From contig VXYL01000066.1 of NCBI GenBank assembly GCA_009846005.1, positions 45,451 to 109,450 on the forward strand: DNA of 64,000 nt, in the 5' to 3' direction. The notes under the pieces were generated by a model. The model worked only from the letters and a program-made list of their open reading frames with translations. It was not told where the DNA came from and ran no database searches. The translations under genes and the position numbers were made by a program. Positions 8,773 to 18,113 of the stretch are shown here, piece by piece. Source of the stretch: Gammaproteobacteria bacterium (GTDB lineage Bacteria; Pseudomonadota; Gammaproteobacteria; Pseudomonadales; Azotimanducaceae). The number at the start of each line of letters is the position of its first letter. Position 1 is the first letter of the stretch.

Positions 8773-9151
8773 TGCGCGGTGTCCACTGGCCGACCGGGAT
8801 GGTGGGCAGCCTCGACGCGTTCTTCTCCTCGAGTTCGTCGAGATAGCGTCGCCAGTAGTCCGCTTCGTTGTCGGCGAGGTCGCGCAGGAACCCCCAGGAG
8901 TAGATGCCGGTGTCGTGGCCGTCGTCGAACACGATACGGATCGCATAGTTGCCGACGGCTTCGATGCGATCGATGCCGATATGCTTCTTTCCGGTCTGCA
9001 GAACCCGTTCGGCGTCGCTGTGGCCGCGTACCTCCGCCGATGGCGAGTAGACGCGCAGCAACTCGGCGGGCAACGTTGCGGATTGCCGGTCCAGGTAGGT
9101 CAACTCCAGGGTTCTGGAGTTCCTGTGGTAGGTGATCCCGGTGGGGTTCAC
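8768..9151 (-). CDS. DUF971 domain protein (gamma-butyrobetaine hydroxylase N-terminal-like)
   Basis: This 127-residue single-domain protein has the DUF971 layout: an N-terminal strand pair ([15 protein letters not shown]), the [13 protein letters not shown] segment, and [26 protein letters not shown] near residue 75. DUF971 proteins lie next to hslU in many beta- and gammaproteobacteria; the domain is also found at the N-terminus of gamma-butyrobetaine dioxygenase and in Fe-S-related proteins. It overlaps the end of hslU by four bases. Its TAG stop (8768-8770) is contributed by a repeat terminus. Confidence 0.88.
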   Translation of the reverse strand: MNPTGITYHRNSRTLELTYLDRQSATLPAELLRVYSPSAEVRGHSDAERVLQTGKKHIGIDRIEAVGNYAIRIVFDDGHDTGIYSWGFLRDLADNEADYWRRYLDELEEKNASRLPTIPVGQWTPRT

Positions 9152-10554
9152 AGGATGTAGCGGGAAAGATCCTGGTCGCGGGCGATGTCGGCCAGGTGTT
9201 CGTCCACATAGGTGGCATCGATGACCGTGGACCCCCTGCCGTCGCCCGCCTCGAACGAGACCTCGTCGAGCAGTCGCTCCATGACCGTATGCAGGCGGCG
9301 CGCGCCGATGTTCTCGGTGTGCTCGTTGACCTCGCAGGCGATCTCGGCGATGCGTACCAGCGCCGCATCCTCGAAATCGATGGTCACGCCCTCCGTTTCG
9401 AGCAACGCCTTGTACTGCTCGGTGAGCGAAGCGTCCGGCTCGGATAGGATGCGGCGGAAGTCCTCCGCCGTCAGTGCCGCGAGTTCCACCCGGATGGGCA
9501 GGCGGCCTTGCAGTTCCGGGATCAGGTCCGACGGCTTAGCGAAATGGAAAGCTCCGGAGGCGATGAACAGGATGTGGTCGGTGCGCACCATGCCGTACTT
9601 GGTGTTGATCGTTGAGCCTTCGATCAGCGGCAGCAGGTCGCGCTGCACGCCTTCCCGGGAGACGTCGGCGCCAACGCCTTCGCCGCGCTTGGCGACCTTG
9701 TCGAGTTCGTCCAGGAAGACGATGCCGGTCTGTTCCACCGCGTCGATGGCCTGGGTCTTCAACTCGTCCTCGTTAACGAGCTTCATCGCCTCTTCTTCGC
9801 ACAGGCGGCGCATGGCATCGCGGATCTTCAGCCGCATCTGCCGTTTCTTTTGTTGCATGTTCGAGAACATGCTCTGCAGGTGCCCCGTGAATTCCTCCAT
9901 CCCCGGCGGCGCCATGATCTCCACGCCGATTGCGGCGCTGTCGACCTCGATGGAGATCTCCTTGTCGTCGAGTTCGCCGTTGCGCAGCCGCTGCCGGAAC
10001 ACCTGACGTGCAGCCGAGTTGTCGCGTGGTGCCTCGGTCTCGGTGCGCCCTTCCAGGGTCGGGTCAGCCTGCTGCGCCAAGCCGTCAAGGAGTTCGCGCA
10101 TCGGTTCCTCTGGCCCGGTGGCCCCTCGGGTCCGGCGCGGCTCCGGGAGCAGTGCGTCGAGCACACGGTCTTCGGCCGCGTCCTCGGCTCGCGGCTGCAC
10201 ACGGTCCATGGCCTGTTCGCGCAGCATCTTGACCGCGACGTCCGTTAGATCGCGGACGATGGACTCGACATCGCGCCCGACGTAGCCGACCTCGGTGAAC
10301 TTCGTGGCTTCCACCTTGATGAAGGGCGCGTTGGCGAGCTTGGCCAGACGCCGGGCGATCTCCGTCTTGCCGACGCCGGTGGGGCCGATCATGAGGATGT
10401 TCTTCGGGGTGACTTCCTCGCGCAGATCGTCGTCGAGCTGCATGCGTCGCCAGCGGTTGCGCAGTGCAATGGCGACGGCTCGCTTGGCCTGGTCCTGGCC
10501 GATGATGTGCTTGTCGAGTTCGTGCACGATCTCGCGCGGGGTCATCAGGGTCAT
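9148..10554 (-). CDS. hslU: HslU, ATPase subunit of the HslVU (ClpYQ) protease
   Basis: This AAA+ unfoldase of 468 residues feeds substrates into the HslV peptidase. Walker A is GPTGVGKTE (about residue 57). The family-specific pore motif GYVGRD follows at about residue 90, Walker B is IVFLDELDK, and the arginine-finger region and C-terminal tail (ending in SRYIL, which docks into HslV) are intact. The inserted I-domain (about residues 110-240) is present. It overlaps hslV by four bases, so the two subunits are translationally coupled. Confidence 0.97.
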   Translation of the reverse strand: MTLMTPREIVHELDKHIIGQDQAKRAVAIALRNRWRRMQLDDDLREEVTPKNILMIGPTGVGKTEIARRLAKLANAPFIKVEATKFTEVGYVGRDVESIVRDLTDVAVKMLREQAMDRVQPRAEDAAEDRVLDALLPEPRRTRGATGPEEPMRELLDGLAQQADPTLEGRTETEAPRDNSAARQVFRQRLRNGELDDKEISIEVDSAAIGVEIMAPPGMEEFTGHLQSMFSNMQQKKRQMRLKIRDAMRRLCEEEAMKLVNEDELKTQAIDAVEQTGIVFLDELDKVAKRGEGVGADVSREGVQRDLLPLIEGSTINTKYGMVRTDHILFIASGAFHFAKPSDLIPELQGRLPIRVELAALTAEDFRRILSEPDASLTEQYKALLETEGVTIDFEDAALVRIAEIACEVNEHTENIGARRLHTVMERLLDEVSFEAGDGRGSTVIDATYVDEHLADIARDQDLSRYIL

Positions 10555-11084
10555 AGCGTCTCGATGGTCGTGTGTCGGTTGGTGTAGATGCAGATTTCCG
10601 CCGCGATCTCAAGACTCTTGGCGACGATCTCCTTTGCCGACAGCTCGGTCTCGTTGAGCATCGCGCGGGCGGCGGCTTGCGCAAAGGGGCCTCCCGATCC
10701 GATGGCGATCAGGCCGCCCTCGGGCTCGATGACATCGCCGTTGCCGGTAACGATGAGGGAGCTGTCGCGACCGGCGACCGCCAACAGCGCCTCGAGACGG
10801 CGCAACACGCGATCCGAGCGCCAGTCCTTGGCGAGTTCGACGGCGGCCCGGGTGAGGTTGCCGTGGTACTTGTCGAGCGCGCCCTCGAATCGTTCGAACA
10901 GCGTGAATGCGTCCGCTGTGCCGCCCGCGAAGCCCGCGAGCACGGGGTGATCGCGCAGCCGGCGCACCTTGACCGCGTTGCTCTTCATGATGGTGTTGCC
11001 CATCGAGACCTGCCCGTCGCCCCCGAGCACGACATCGGGGCCGCGCCGGACGGAGACGATGGTCGTTCCGTTGAACTGGTCCAC
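10551..11084 (-). CDS. hslV: HslV, peptidase subunit of the HslVU protease
   Basis: This 177-residue proteasome-beta-like peptidase has Thr7-Thr8 in GTTIVSVRR. Removal of the short N-terminal MDQFNG propeptide would expose the catalytic threonine. The [14 protein letters not shown] and GNGDVIEPE...[15 protein letters not shown] blocks are diagnostic. The start is GTG at 11084, which gives exactly the usual propeptide length. It is followed by hslU with a four-base overlap. In related genomes a SPOR-domain gene lies immediately upstream. Here the SPOR gene is still upstream but a rightward DUF481 gene sits between. Confidence 0.97.
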   Translation of the reverse strand: MDQFNGTTIVSVRRGPDVVLGGDGQVSMGNTIMKSNAVKVRRLRDHPVLAGFAGGTADAFTLFERFEGALDKYHGNLTRAAVELAKDWRSDRVLRRLEALLAVAGRDSSLIVTGNGDVIEPEGGLIAIGSGGPFAQAAARAMLNETELSAKEIVAKSLEIAAEICIYTNRHTTIETL

Positions 11085-11257
11085 GGGGTTTGGTTCGCGT
11101 AAACGGGAACCGGATAGTGGGGAGTGCCCGGGCGAAATTCAACTGTTGCCTCCCGCCGGCCCACGGCGCGTATGGGGCGACAAGGCGCGCTTTGCATGAC
11201 GCTGGCCGGCGGAGCGGCTAAAGTCGACCGCTCGATAACAAGGAGGGTGCGAAGTCC

Positions 11258-12301
11258 ATGCACCGCGAAGCGTTCTCTCTGGCCGCCGTCCTCACGCGCC
11301 CGCTAGGGCGCGCGGTCCTCACGCGCCCGCTAGGGCGCGCGGTCGGCATGGTCGCCGTACTGGCGATGTCGCCCGCCGCCGTTGCCGACGTTGTGCACTT
11401 CACGAACGGCGACCGTTTGACGGGCACGCTGGTCGATGGCCCCGCGGATTTCGTCGCCATCGAGGTGCCCCAGGTTGGGGTGGTGACGGTGCCGCGGGCG
11501 CGGGTGGAACGCGTCGACGAGGCTCCTCCCCAACCGGATGAAGCCGTCCGAGATGCGACGACCAGCACTACGTCGACGATCCCGTCCGATCCGAGTAGCC
11601 GCTGGCAAGCCCGTGCCGATCTGGGCGTGGCGGTTGCGACCGGCAATACGCGTGCCGCTGACCTCAACTTCGTTGCCGGCGTCGAGCGCCACGGCGCGCG
11701 ATTCGACAACGTCCTCGGCGTGGCGGTACACAAAGCCCGTGCACAAGCGGACGCCCGCCGCTCGGACTTGGGAACGACCACGACCAAGGATCACCTCGAT
11801 GTCGACTACAACCTGCGCTGGAAGTACGGCGAGACATGGTATGCCGTTGCGAACTTCGAGTACTTCAGGGATCCGATCAAGGACATCGACCAACGGGCCA
11901 CTACGGGTGCCGGCGTCGGTCACACTTTCTGGGAGTCGGAACGTGGATCCCTTCGCACCGACGCCGGTATCAGCCGGGTATTCGAGGAGTTCCGATTCGG
12001 GCTGCTGACAGCGGCCGAGGGGTCAAAGGAATCCGACAACAACCCGGCATTGCGGTGGGGGCTGCAGTTCAACCGATGGCTGGTTGTTGATCGCCTGGAG
12101 CTTTTCCACAACAACCAGCTGCTGCACATACTCGACAACGAGCCCAGCTCGGTGTGGGATTCGGATACCGGCATCCGGTTCCATGTGAACAGCCGCTGGC
12201 TTGCCGCCTTGCGCGTGGACCTTCAACACGAAACCGCTCCTTCGGCCGGTCGGCGGAAGACGGATTCGAGCTATGCCGTGGCGGTGGGCGTCAAGCTATA
12301 G
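11258..12301 (+). CDS. DUF481 family outer-membrane beta-barrel protein
   Basis: After a signal peptide the mature protein has a short N-terminal domain (FTNGDRLTGTLVDG, residues ~50-90), an acidic linker, and a beta-rich DUF481 domain (about residues 115-347). That domain has alternating patterns such as LGVAVATGNTRAADLNF and WYAVANFEYFRDPIKDIDQR. DUF481/YdiY-type proteins are predicted outer-membrane barrels, sometimes salt-induced. The N-terminus carries a perfect in-frame duplication of nine residues (VLTRPLGRA twice) made of palindromic DNA. Without it the leader would be a normal ~25-residue signal peptide. AAGGAGG precedes ATG 11258. Confidence 0.85.
   Translation: MHREAFSLAAVLTRPLGRAVLTRPLGRAVGMVAVLAMSPAAVADVVHFTNGDRLTGTLVDGPADFVAIEVPQVGVVTVPRARVERVDEAPPQPDEAVRDATTSTTSTIPSDPSSRWQARADLGVAVATGNTRAADLNFVAGVERHGARFDNVLGVAVHKARAQADARRSDLGTTTTKDHLDVDYNLRWKYGETWYAVANFEYFRDPIKDIDQRATTGAGVGHTFWESERGSLRTDAGISRVFEEFRFGLLTAAEGSKESDNNPALRWGLQFNRWLVVDRLELFHNNQLLHILDNEPSSVWDSDTGIRFHVNSRWLAALRVDLQHETAPSAGRRKTDSSYAVAVGVKL
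11288..11341 (+). repeat. 27-base perfect tandem duplication of a palindrome inside a signal peptide
   Basis: Two identical 27-base units (11288-11314 and 11315-11341) each contain a hairpin with arms CGCGCCC/GGGCGCG around GCTA. The same ACGCGCCC...GGGCGCGCGGTCG sequence, with a GAA loop, occurs inside the palindromic block at 16.5 kb, so this is probably an in-frame insertion of that repeat family followed by duplication. Confidence 0.9.
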
Positions 12302-12302
12302 C

Positions 12303-12330
12303 GGACGGTCGTCGGTAAGAAAAACCGTCC
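12303..12330. terminator. Candidate bidirectional terminator hairpin
   Basis: GGACGGT (12303-12309) pairs with ACCGTCC (12324-12330), with a 14-base loop containing an A-run. It lies between the convergent DUF481 and SPOR genes. There is no clear U-run on the + strand; on the minus strand the loop gives a T-run, but upstream of the distal arm. Weak support. Confidence 0.35.
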
Positions 12331-12353
12331 AAGCCCTGGCGTCGTGTCCCGAC

Positions 12354-12905
12354 CTAAGTGGTGGGTCCGGAACGCGACAGCGGGCGCGCGAGAATCTGCG
12401 CGGGGATGTCACGGTCGAGTAGCTGAGCCAACGCCTGTTGCGCGTCGGGTTCAGCGGCGTACGGTCCAACCAGGACCCGGTGCCAAGCGCCGCCCAAGTC
12501 CCGCGGACGTGTCGCAATGCTGACGGGGAATCCGTCCAGCATCAATTCCGCCTGCATTACCCGGGCATCTTCCTCGCGAAGGAACTGCGCGGCCTGCAGA
12601 ACGTATTCCCTGGGTTCCGAGTCGGCCAATACGGGTCTTTCGACGGGTTCCACGCCGGTCTTGACCTCGGTGTTGGGCAGCCGCTTGATGAACTCCCAGT
12701 CGATATCCGACGCGACAGGCCCCGTAACGGGATTGGTAGCAGGGGGCGTGCCGGTCGGCTCCGATCCGGCCTGGTAGGTGATGGCGAGCACAACCGCACC
12801 GCCCACGACCGCGCCGCCGATGAAGGAACCGAAAGAGAAGGCGCCGTTTCGACGCGACCGGCGACTGCCAGACCTGTTCCGTGGTTTTCGTTTCGCTACT
12901 GGCAT
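12354..12905 (-). CDS. SPOR-domain protein (FtsN-like)
   Basis: This 183-residue bitopic membrane protein has a strongly basic cytoplasmic N-terminus (residues 2-22), one transmembrane helix (SFIGGAVVGGAVVLAITYQAG, about 26-46), a Pro-rich periplasmic linker and a C-terminal SPOR domain (about 105-175; YVLQAAQF...WHRVLVGPYA). SPOR domains bind denuded peptidoglycan at division sites. It lies in the position occupied by the FtsN/SPOR gene upstream of hslV in many gammaproteobacteria. The ATG at 12905 is chosen because the basic cytoplasmic tail begins there. Confidence 0.87.
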   Translation of the reverse strand: MPVAKRKPRNRSGSRRSRRNGAFSFGSFIGGAVVGGAVVLAITYQAGSEPTGTPPATNPVTGPVASDIDWEFIKRLPNTEVKTGVEPVERPVLADSEPREYVLQAAQFLREEDARVMQAELMLDGFPVSIATRPRDLGGAWHRVLVGPYAAEPDAQQALAQLLDRDIPAQILARPLSRSGPTT

Positions 12906-13046
12906 ATCGGCATCACATCCATGTCTGCCAAGTGCCGCGATCATACGCCTCGATCCAGTCAAACGCCAAAAGGTCGAATCCCGACCCGTCCGTTCCGTGA
13001 CGTGTCCAGGTCGACGTGCAACCCCGTCGCCCCTCGCGGTCGTCGA

Positions 13047-14966
13047 TCAGTGCGGGGGCGGCAAATCCAACGCGGGGTTGCGGTCGAAGAACCCTACCGG
13101 CTGAAGCACGAACCCGCACTTCTCGACAGGCATCACGGGCCAGTCCTCGGGCCTCGGCAGGTGGGTCGAGCCCACGGTGTGCCAGAGCACCACGTCGGCG
13201 TCTTCGACGATGCGGTCGTTGGCGGTCCAGGCGGGCAGGCCGTCGCCGCCGGGGTTCAGGTTGGGATGGTCGCCGGCGGCGGATAGCTCCTCGGCGTCGT
13301 ACGGGGTCACCCAGAGGTTGTAGCGCGCGAAGCCCGCGCGGGCCGCGACACGGGATCCGGGGTCGGCCAGCAACGCCGGCGTCGGGCCCGGCAGCAGGCG
13401 ATAGCCGACCGGACCGCCGAGGCGATTCCGTCGCCCCGGATTGACCACCTTCCAGGACCGCGATCGCGCGGGGTCGATGCACCGCCGTGCCGCCGACTCG
13501 GTGGCGAGCAGGTCGGAGCGGACTCGGAACGCGGTTCCGTCGGGGTTGTCGGGACCGACCGTCAGCGCTTCGGTATTCAGTTCGTAGACGCTGTTGGATT
13601 GGCCGTCCAAGTCGAAGTCGAGGCGGAAGCAGAACAGGTGTTGATGCACGGGCGAGGCAAGGTTGGGTGCCACGAGAGGCGCAAACTCGTCACGATGTTC
13701 GCCGTCGACCACTGCCGAGACGCCCACGATGCCGGTCAGCTTGACCTCCATCTCGATGCTGCCGTCGAGATAGAGGTACCAGTAGAACCCGTACTCGTAG
13801 TTGCCGACCGTGTGGAAGGAACTCACCACCAGCCGGCGCGACCGCCTCACCTCGGTGGTCTGGGAGTGGCCGTCGTGGTGCTTCCACAGGATGCCGTTGT
13901 CTTCCTCGTGGAGGCAGATGGCGTTCGGAACATGCCGCGCCGTGCCATCGGGTTTCACCGCCGCGTGATCGAGGTAGCGAATCTCGCCGAGACAGTCGCA
14001 GCCGAGCATGAGGGAGTTGGCGCAATTGCCGATGCTGGCTTCGCCGGCGTCCAGCACGTGCTTCCAGACATGCATCGGGTCGGTGTCGCCGTAGGGGACG
14101 ATCATCTCCGACAACGCCGCGCGGTGCAGAATCGGCCGCACGTGGTCGCCATCGCGGTAGCCGAGTTGGTGTAGGACCAACCCGTTCGTTGGATGCATGC
14201 CGACCCGAAACTCCCAGTTCTGCCAGGCGATGGCATTGCCGTCCACTGTGAAGCCGAGCCCCTCGGGCTGGGTAATCGAGAGGGGCTTCGGTGCGTCGCG
14301 GAGCGTCGGTTGACTCGCCGCATCGTATCGGCCGGATTCGGGCGGTAGCGGGATGTCGCCGTGGTCTTCGAGGTGGGCGACGCGACCTGCGGTCAGGTCC
14401 ACGTGCGCGATCAGGCCTTGCACGGGACGTGCGTAGCCGTTGTCCGACCTGTCCTCGCGTACGAAGCTGATGCACCGGTGGGCTCGGTGGCCTTCCGGGA
14501 TGCTCGGATGCGGGTAGCCGCTGGCCGGCCAGGGATCGATCTGGACGTTCTCGAAGTCCTCGATGCCGCGCCGTCGCATGGCCGCCTGCCAGTGGGGATC
14601 CTGCTTGGCGATTCGGACGGCATTGACCACATCGGCGAAGCCGATAGGCGCTTGTCCCTTGGTGATGCGCGACACCGACACGTCGTTGGTATCGAGATCA
14701 ACACTCGCATCGAATCCACCGTCCGGCTGTTCGACGGGATAGTCGTAGCCGAGGAAACGCAGCTTGCGGGGAACCCGGTCGCCTTGCGTGAATGCCTTGA
14801 GTTCGGTCTTGGCGGGTTCGACGAGGGCCACGGAGCAGAATCCGGCTCGTTCGGTCCAAGCCTTGCCCATCGCTTCCTTGATCAATTCGGTGCCACGTTC
14901 GATCTCCTCGACGGTGGGCGGGTCGAGGGGGTGCGTGGGGGTGTTGCTGACTTCTGTCTCGGCCAT
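13047..14966 (-). CDS. Copper-containing primary amine oxidase (TPQ enzyme)
   Basis: This 639-residue enzyme is predicted to oxidise primary amines to aldehydes with release of ammonia and hydrogen peroxide. The topaquinone-forming Tyr lies in TVGNYEYGF. The catalytic-base Asp lies in VLDAGEASIG. Two copper His ligands are in VHQHLF and the third is in the WHTVGSTHLPRPEDWPVMP block near the C-terminus. No signal peptide is seen, so it looks cytoplasmic, as in Arthrobacter-type enzymes. It is divergent from the sigma-factor gene, with about 110 bases between them for both promoters. Confidence 0.95.
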   Translation of the reverse strand: MAETEVSNTPTHPLDPPTVEEIERGTELIKEAMGKAWTERAGFCSVALVEPAKTELKAFTQGDRVPRKLRFLGYDYPVEQPDGGFDASVDLDTNDVSVSRITKGQAPIGFADVVNAVRIAKQDPHWQAAMRRRGIEDFENVQIDPWPASGYPHPSIPEGHRAHRCISFVREDRSDNGYARPVQGLIAHVDLTAGRVAHLEDHGDIPLPPESGRYDAASQPTLRDAPKPLSITQPEGLGFTVDGNAIAWQNWEFRVGMHPTNGLVLHQLGYRDGDHVRPILHRAALSEMIVPYGDTDPMHVWKHVLDAGEASIGNCANSLMLGCDCLGEIRYLDHAAVKPDGTARHVPNAICLHEEDNGILWKHHDGHSQTTEVRRSRRLVVSSFHTVGNYEYGFYWYLYLDGSIEMEVKLTGIVGVSAVVDGEHRDEFAPLVAPNLASPVHQHLFCFRLDFDLDGQSNSVYELNTEALTVGPDNPDGTAFRVRSDLLATESAARRCIDPARSRSWKVVNPGRRNRLGGPVGYRLLPGPTPALLADPGSRVAARAGFARYNLWVTPYDAEELSAAGDHPNLNPGGDGLPAWTANDRIVEDADVVLWHTVGSTHLPRPEDWPVMPVEKCGFVLQPVGFFDRNPALDLPPPH

Positions 14967-15075
14967 TTTGTCGACGGGTCCGATGTTTGGCTGGCCAGCA
15001 CCCTACACTGCGTGGACGGACAGCCGCCACCAAGATGCGAACCTTCTTGCCTTGGACTGCGCCTTGTAGCCTGCA

Positions 15076-16476
15076 ATGGTCGAATCGATGCACAACCTCC
15101 CGGACGAGGATCTGACCGAGCGGATCTGCCGCGGCGATCAGCAAGCGTTTCTGGTGCTCGTCCGGCGCTACGAGAGGTCGTTGGCAGCCCTGATCGGCCG
15201 TCGCCTGGGCGCGGCAGGGACGGTGGACGCGGTCGAGGATCTGCTGCAGGAGACGTTCGTGCAGGCATGGCGGGGACTTGCATCCCAGTCGCCGAGAAAC
15301 GTGCGCGCATGGCTCTACCAGGTGGCACGGAACCGGTGCAGCGACTTCTTGCGTTCTTCCCAGCGCCGGGAACGCACCGTCGACGACGAATCGCTCGCCG
15401 TTATGGTCAACCGCCTTGGCGCCACGGATGCCGAGCAGCGTCGGGTGGCGGCAGAGGTTTTCGAGGCCTTCGAAGCGGTTCCGGTGCGTGAACGCCAGGC
15501 GCTCGAGTCGTTCTACCTGGAAGGGTTGAGCATCGCCGAGATCGCCGCCCGGCATCGCTGCGCGCCGGGCACCGTCAAGCGACGACTGTCGCATGGGCGC
15601 GACTGGGTTCGCGCTGAATTGGGTATTGCTCCAGTAGGGAGGGAAACTGCTATGAATAGGGACAGTCAGGCCAAGGTTGCCCGGTTCCCCGCGATACGGC
15701 CGGGTATCGTTGTCGAAAGGCAGCCAGCCACGGCGATGCCGATCGACATGCGCGAACTCACTTGGTGGTTCCTGGTCCCGGAACTTCACGATGAAGTGCG
15801 CTGGGCCGAGTACCAGCCGGTTCAGGGCGGATCGACTTGGCGACTTGCGGCCGCCACGGCAATGAAGGCGGCACGACCTGCGGTGCTTCACGACCGCGAC
15901 TGCGTGGAAATCGAAGTGGACCAGACGCAAGAGACGGTCGACGGCCTGTTGATCGCGATGTCGACGGACCGCCATACCAAGGTGTGGGGTCGCCTGACCG
16001 ACACCGAGGTCGAATGGCTCGGAGTCGAGCGGCTGGCGCCCGACGGAACGCGAAAGCTCGACACCTTCCTCGACGACGGCTTCGAGTTGGACTGGGGCGC
16101 GTGTCCACGGCATGTCGAGGTCGGCGAATGGTTGGTTGAAGACCCGAACGGGAGCTTGAAACGGCGGCCGGACAGTCCCGCGGTGTTCGCGGACGGCGTA
16201 TTCGCCGTACGGGTCGGGAGTCGGACGTTCAACTGCACCCGCGTCGTCGAGATGGAAAAGGAAGCCACGGAGCTGGATGTCGTCATCGTCGCGTATGTGG
16301 ACAATGGCGGGCGAACCGTCCTGTTCCGTCGCTACGACGGCGATCGTCGTGTTCCCCATGATGGTTCGCCGCCGCGCCGGGACCTGCTGCCGGACGCGGA
16401 CCGGCTCGTGATCGACGGCATGACCTTCGTGCACAGCTACGACTACCTGACTGCCGAAGCCTGCGGCGTTCCGTAG
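15076..16476 (+). CDS. ECF-type sigma-70 factor with a ~270-residue C-terminal extension
   Basis: Residues ~10-105 are a sigma-70 region 2 (DLLQETFVQAWRGL, WLYQVARNRCSDFLR). Residues ~130-185 are a region 4 helix-turn-helix (VRERQALESFYLEGLSIAEIAARHRCAPGTVKRRL). The last ~270 residues (from about 193) match no family I recognise: predicted beta-rich, with WWFLVPELHDEVRWAEY and several Trp/Asp-rich strands. An internal ATG at 15652 (residue 193) is preceded eight bases upstream by GGAGGG, so the C-terminal half may also be translated alone. The stop codon is supplied by the following repeat. No separate anti-sigma gene is adjacent. Confidence 0.85.
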   Translation: MVESMHNLPDEDLTERICRGDQQAFLVLVRRYERSLAALIGRRLGAAGTVDAVEDLLQETFVQAWRGLASQSPRNVRAWLYQVARNRCSDFLRSSQRRERTVDDESLAVMVNRLGATDAEQRRVAAEVFEAFEAVPVRERQALESFYLEGLSIAEIAARHRCAPGTVKRRLSHGRDWVRAELGIAPVGRETAMNRDSQAKVARFPAIRPGIVVERQPATAMPIDMRELTWWFLVPELHDEVRWAEYQPVQGGSTWRLAAATAMKAARPAVLHDRDCVEIEVDQTQETVDGLLIAMSTDRHTKVWGRLTDTEVEWLGVERLAPDGTRKLDTFLDDGFELDWGACPRHVEVGEWLVEDPNGSLKRRPDSPAVFADGVFAVRVGSRTFNCTRVVEMEKEATELDVVIVAYVDNGGRTVLFRRYDGDRRVPHDGSPPRRDLLPDADRLVIDGMTFVHSYDYLTAEACGVP

Positions 16477-16585
16477 GGGCGACCCTAACGCGCCCGAAGG
16501 GCGCGCGGTCGCCCGGAGCCCATGTGGCTTGGTGTTCCGGCGGGCCCGCTGGACGCGCGGGACGGGACAAGCCCGTCCCCTACGA
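16473..16585. repeat. Composite palindromic repeat, CGTAGGGG...CCCCTACG
   Basis: The block starts in the sigma-factor stop codon. It contains a nested palindrome (GGGCGACC/GGTCGCCC arms enclosing ACGCGCCC-GAA-GGGCGCG) and ends with the GGGACGGG/CCCGTCCC hairpin and CCCCTACG. It is the only copy that joins the GCGCCC-type inner palindrome, also found at 11.3 kb, to the common outer unit. Confidence 0.85.
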
Positions 16586-16670
16586 TTCGGTGTCCTTGCG
16601 CACTCGTAACGTTCGTTGCCGCTTGACGCGGGGTACCATGACCGTTCGTTTGCCATGATGGACGATTGCT

Positions 16671-18113
16671 GTGACCGACCTCGCCTTTGCCACCGCCGGC
16701 GAAATCGCCGAACGCATTCGCCGCCGCGAACTGGGGTCGGTTGAGGCGACGGACAACTTCATCGAGCGCATCGAGCGCCTCGACGGCGACGTGAACGCCG
16801 TCGCAGTGCGCGACTTCGACCGCGCCCGGGAGGCGGCCCGCGCCGCGGACCGGGCGGCACAACCCGCGGGGCCGCTCCATGGCGTGCCGATGACGGTCAA
16901 GGAGGGCTACCACCTCGCCGGTCTGCCGACGACCTTCGGCTATCCGGAACTCAAGGACAACACGCCGGACTGGGACTCGGACTGCGTGGTCCGCTACAAG
17001 GCGGCGGGCGCCATCGTGCTGGGCAAGACCAACATGGCTTTTGCCGGCGCCGACTTCCAGACTTACAACGAGGTCTACGGGACTACCAACAATCCCTGGG
17101 ATCTCGAACGAATTCCGGGCGGTTCGTCCGGCGGTTCGTCGGCGGCGTTGGCGGCCGGCCTGACGCCATTGGAAGCCGGCTCGGACATCGGCGGGTCGAT
17201 CCGGAATCCGGCGCACTTCTGCGGGGTCTACGGACACAAGCCGACCTTCGGCGTCGTCTCCCAGACCGGGCACTCGACGATGCTCACGCCGGGTCCGGCC
17301 ACGGATCTCGTGGTCTGCGGACCCATGGCGCGCTCGGCGGAGGACCTGGCGCTATCCCTCGGCATCGTGGCGGGTCCCGCAGACCTGGACGCGCCCGGGT
17401 GGCGTCTTGACCTGCCGCGACCGAGCGGGACGCGTCTGGCCGACTACCGCGTCGCGGTCTGGGCGAACGACGACAACAGCCCGGTGGATCGCGAGATTGC
17501 CGAACGCGCCGCGGCCATCGGTGAGACGTTGTCGAGACTCGGAGCACGGGTTTCGGATACCGCCCGCCCCGCCATCGATGCGCGCCGCGGCTACGAGACC
17601 TACCTCGAACTCCTGCACTCGGTGATGGCCGCCGGCGTGGGACCAGAGAAATACGAGAGGAACCAACGCTACGCGGCCGAAACGGATCCGGCGGATCGGT
17701 CCGATCGGGCGATCATGTCCCGCGCCATGGTCTTGAGCCATGCCGGCTGGCTGGGCGCGAACGGCCGCCGCGAACGTTTGCGCTACGCATGGCGCGAGTT
17801 CTTCGAGGATTGGGACATCCTGGTCTGCCCGCAGATGGCGACCACCGCGTTTCCCCACGACCACTCGCCGATGCAGACCCGCACGGTCACGGTCAACGGC
17901 AAGCCCCAACCGTACTTTCAACAGTTGTTCTGGTCCGGTCTCGTTACCGGTCCCTACCTTCCGAGCACGGTGTTTCCGGCCGGTTTGTCCAGCGACGGCC
18001 TGCCCATCGGGTTGCAAGCCGTCGGCGCTGCCTACCACGACCGCGTGACGATCGAATTCACGCGCCTGCTCGCACAGGAAATCGGTGGCTTCCAAGCGCC
18101 GCCCGGATACTGA
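16671..18113 (+). CDS. Amidase signature family amidohydrolase
   Basis: This 480-residue amidase-signature protein has the Ser-cisSer-Lys triad in the expected places: Lys in PMTVKEGYH (about residue 78), the cis-Ser in GGSSGGSSAALAAG (about 150), and the nucleophile Ser in GSDIGGSIR (about 177). These enzymes hydrolyse linear amides; the substrate cannot be inferred. The start is GTG at 16671, and the in-frame upstream ATG is followed by a stop. Its last 29 bases overlap the next gene, so an amide-bearing substrate may pass to the flavoprotein it is coupled with. Confidence 0.92.
   Translation: MTDLAFATAGEIAERIRRRELGSVEATDNFIERIERLDGDVNAVAVRDFDRAREAARAADRAAQPAGPLHGVPMTVKEGYHLAGLPTTFGYPELKDNTPDWDSDCVVRYKAAGAIVLGKTNMAFAGADFQTYNEVYGTTNNPWDLERIPGGSSGGSSAALAAGLTPLEAGSDIGGSIRNPAHFCGVYGHKPTFGVVSQTGHSTMLTPGPATDLVVCGPMARSAEDLALSLGIVAGPADLDAPGWRLDLPRPSGTRLADYRVAVWANDDNSPVDREIAERAAAIGETLSRLGARVSDTARPAIDARRGYETYLELLHSVMAAGVGPEKYERNQRYAAETDPADRSDRAIMSRAMVLSHAGWLGANGRRERLRYAWREFFEDWDILVCPQMATTAFPHDHSPMQTRTVTVNGKPQPYFQQLFWSGLVTGPYLPSTVFPAGLSSDGLPIGLQAVGAAYHDRVTIEFTRLLAQEIGGFQAPPGY

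Noticed and set aside
14698..16656. 652-codon minus-strand frame opposite the ECF sigma gene
   Set aside because: Low-complexity, Arg-rich translation with no family signal; high GC keeps antisense frames open.
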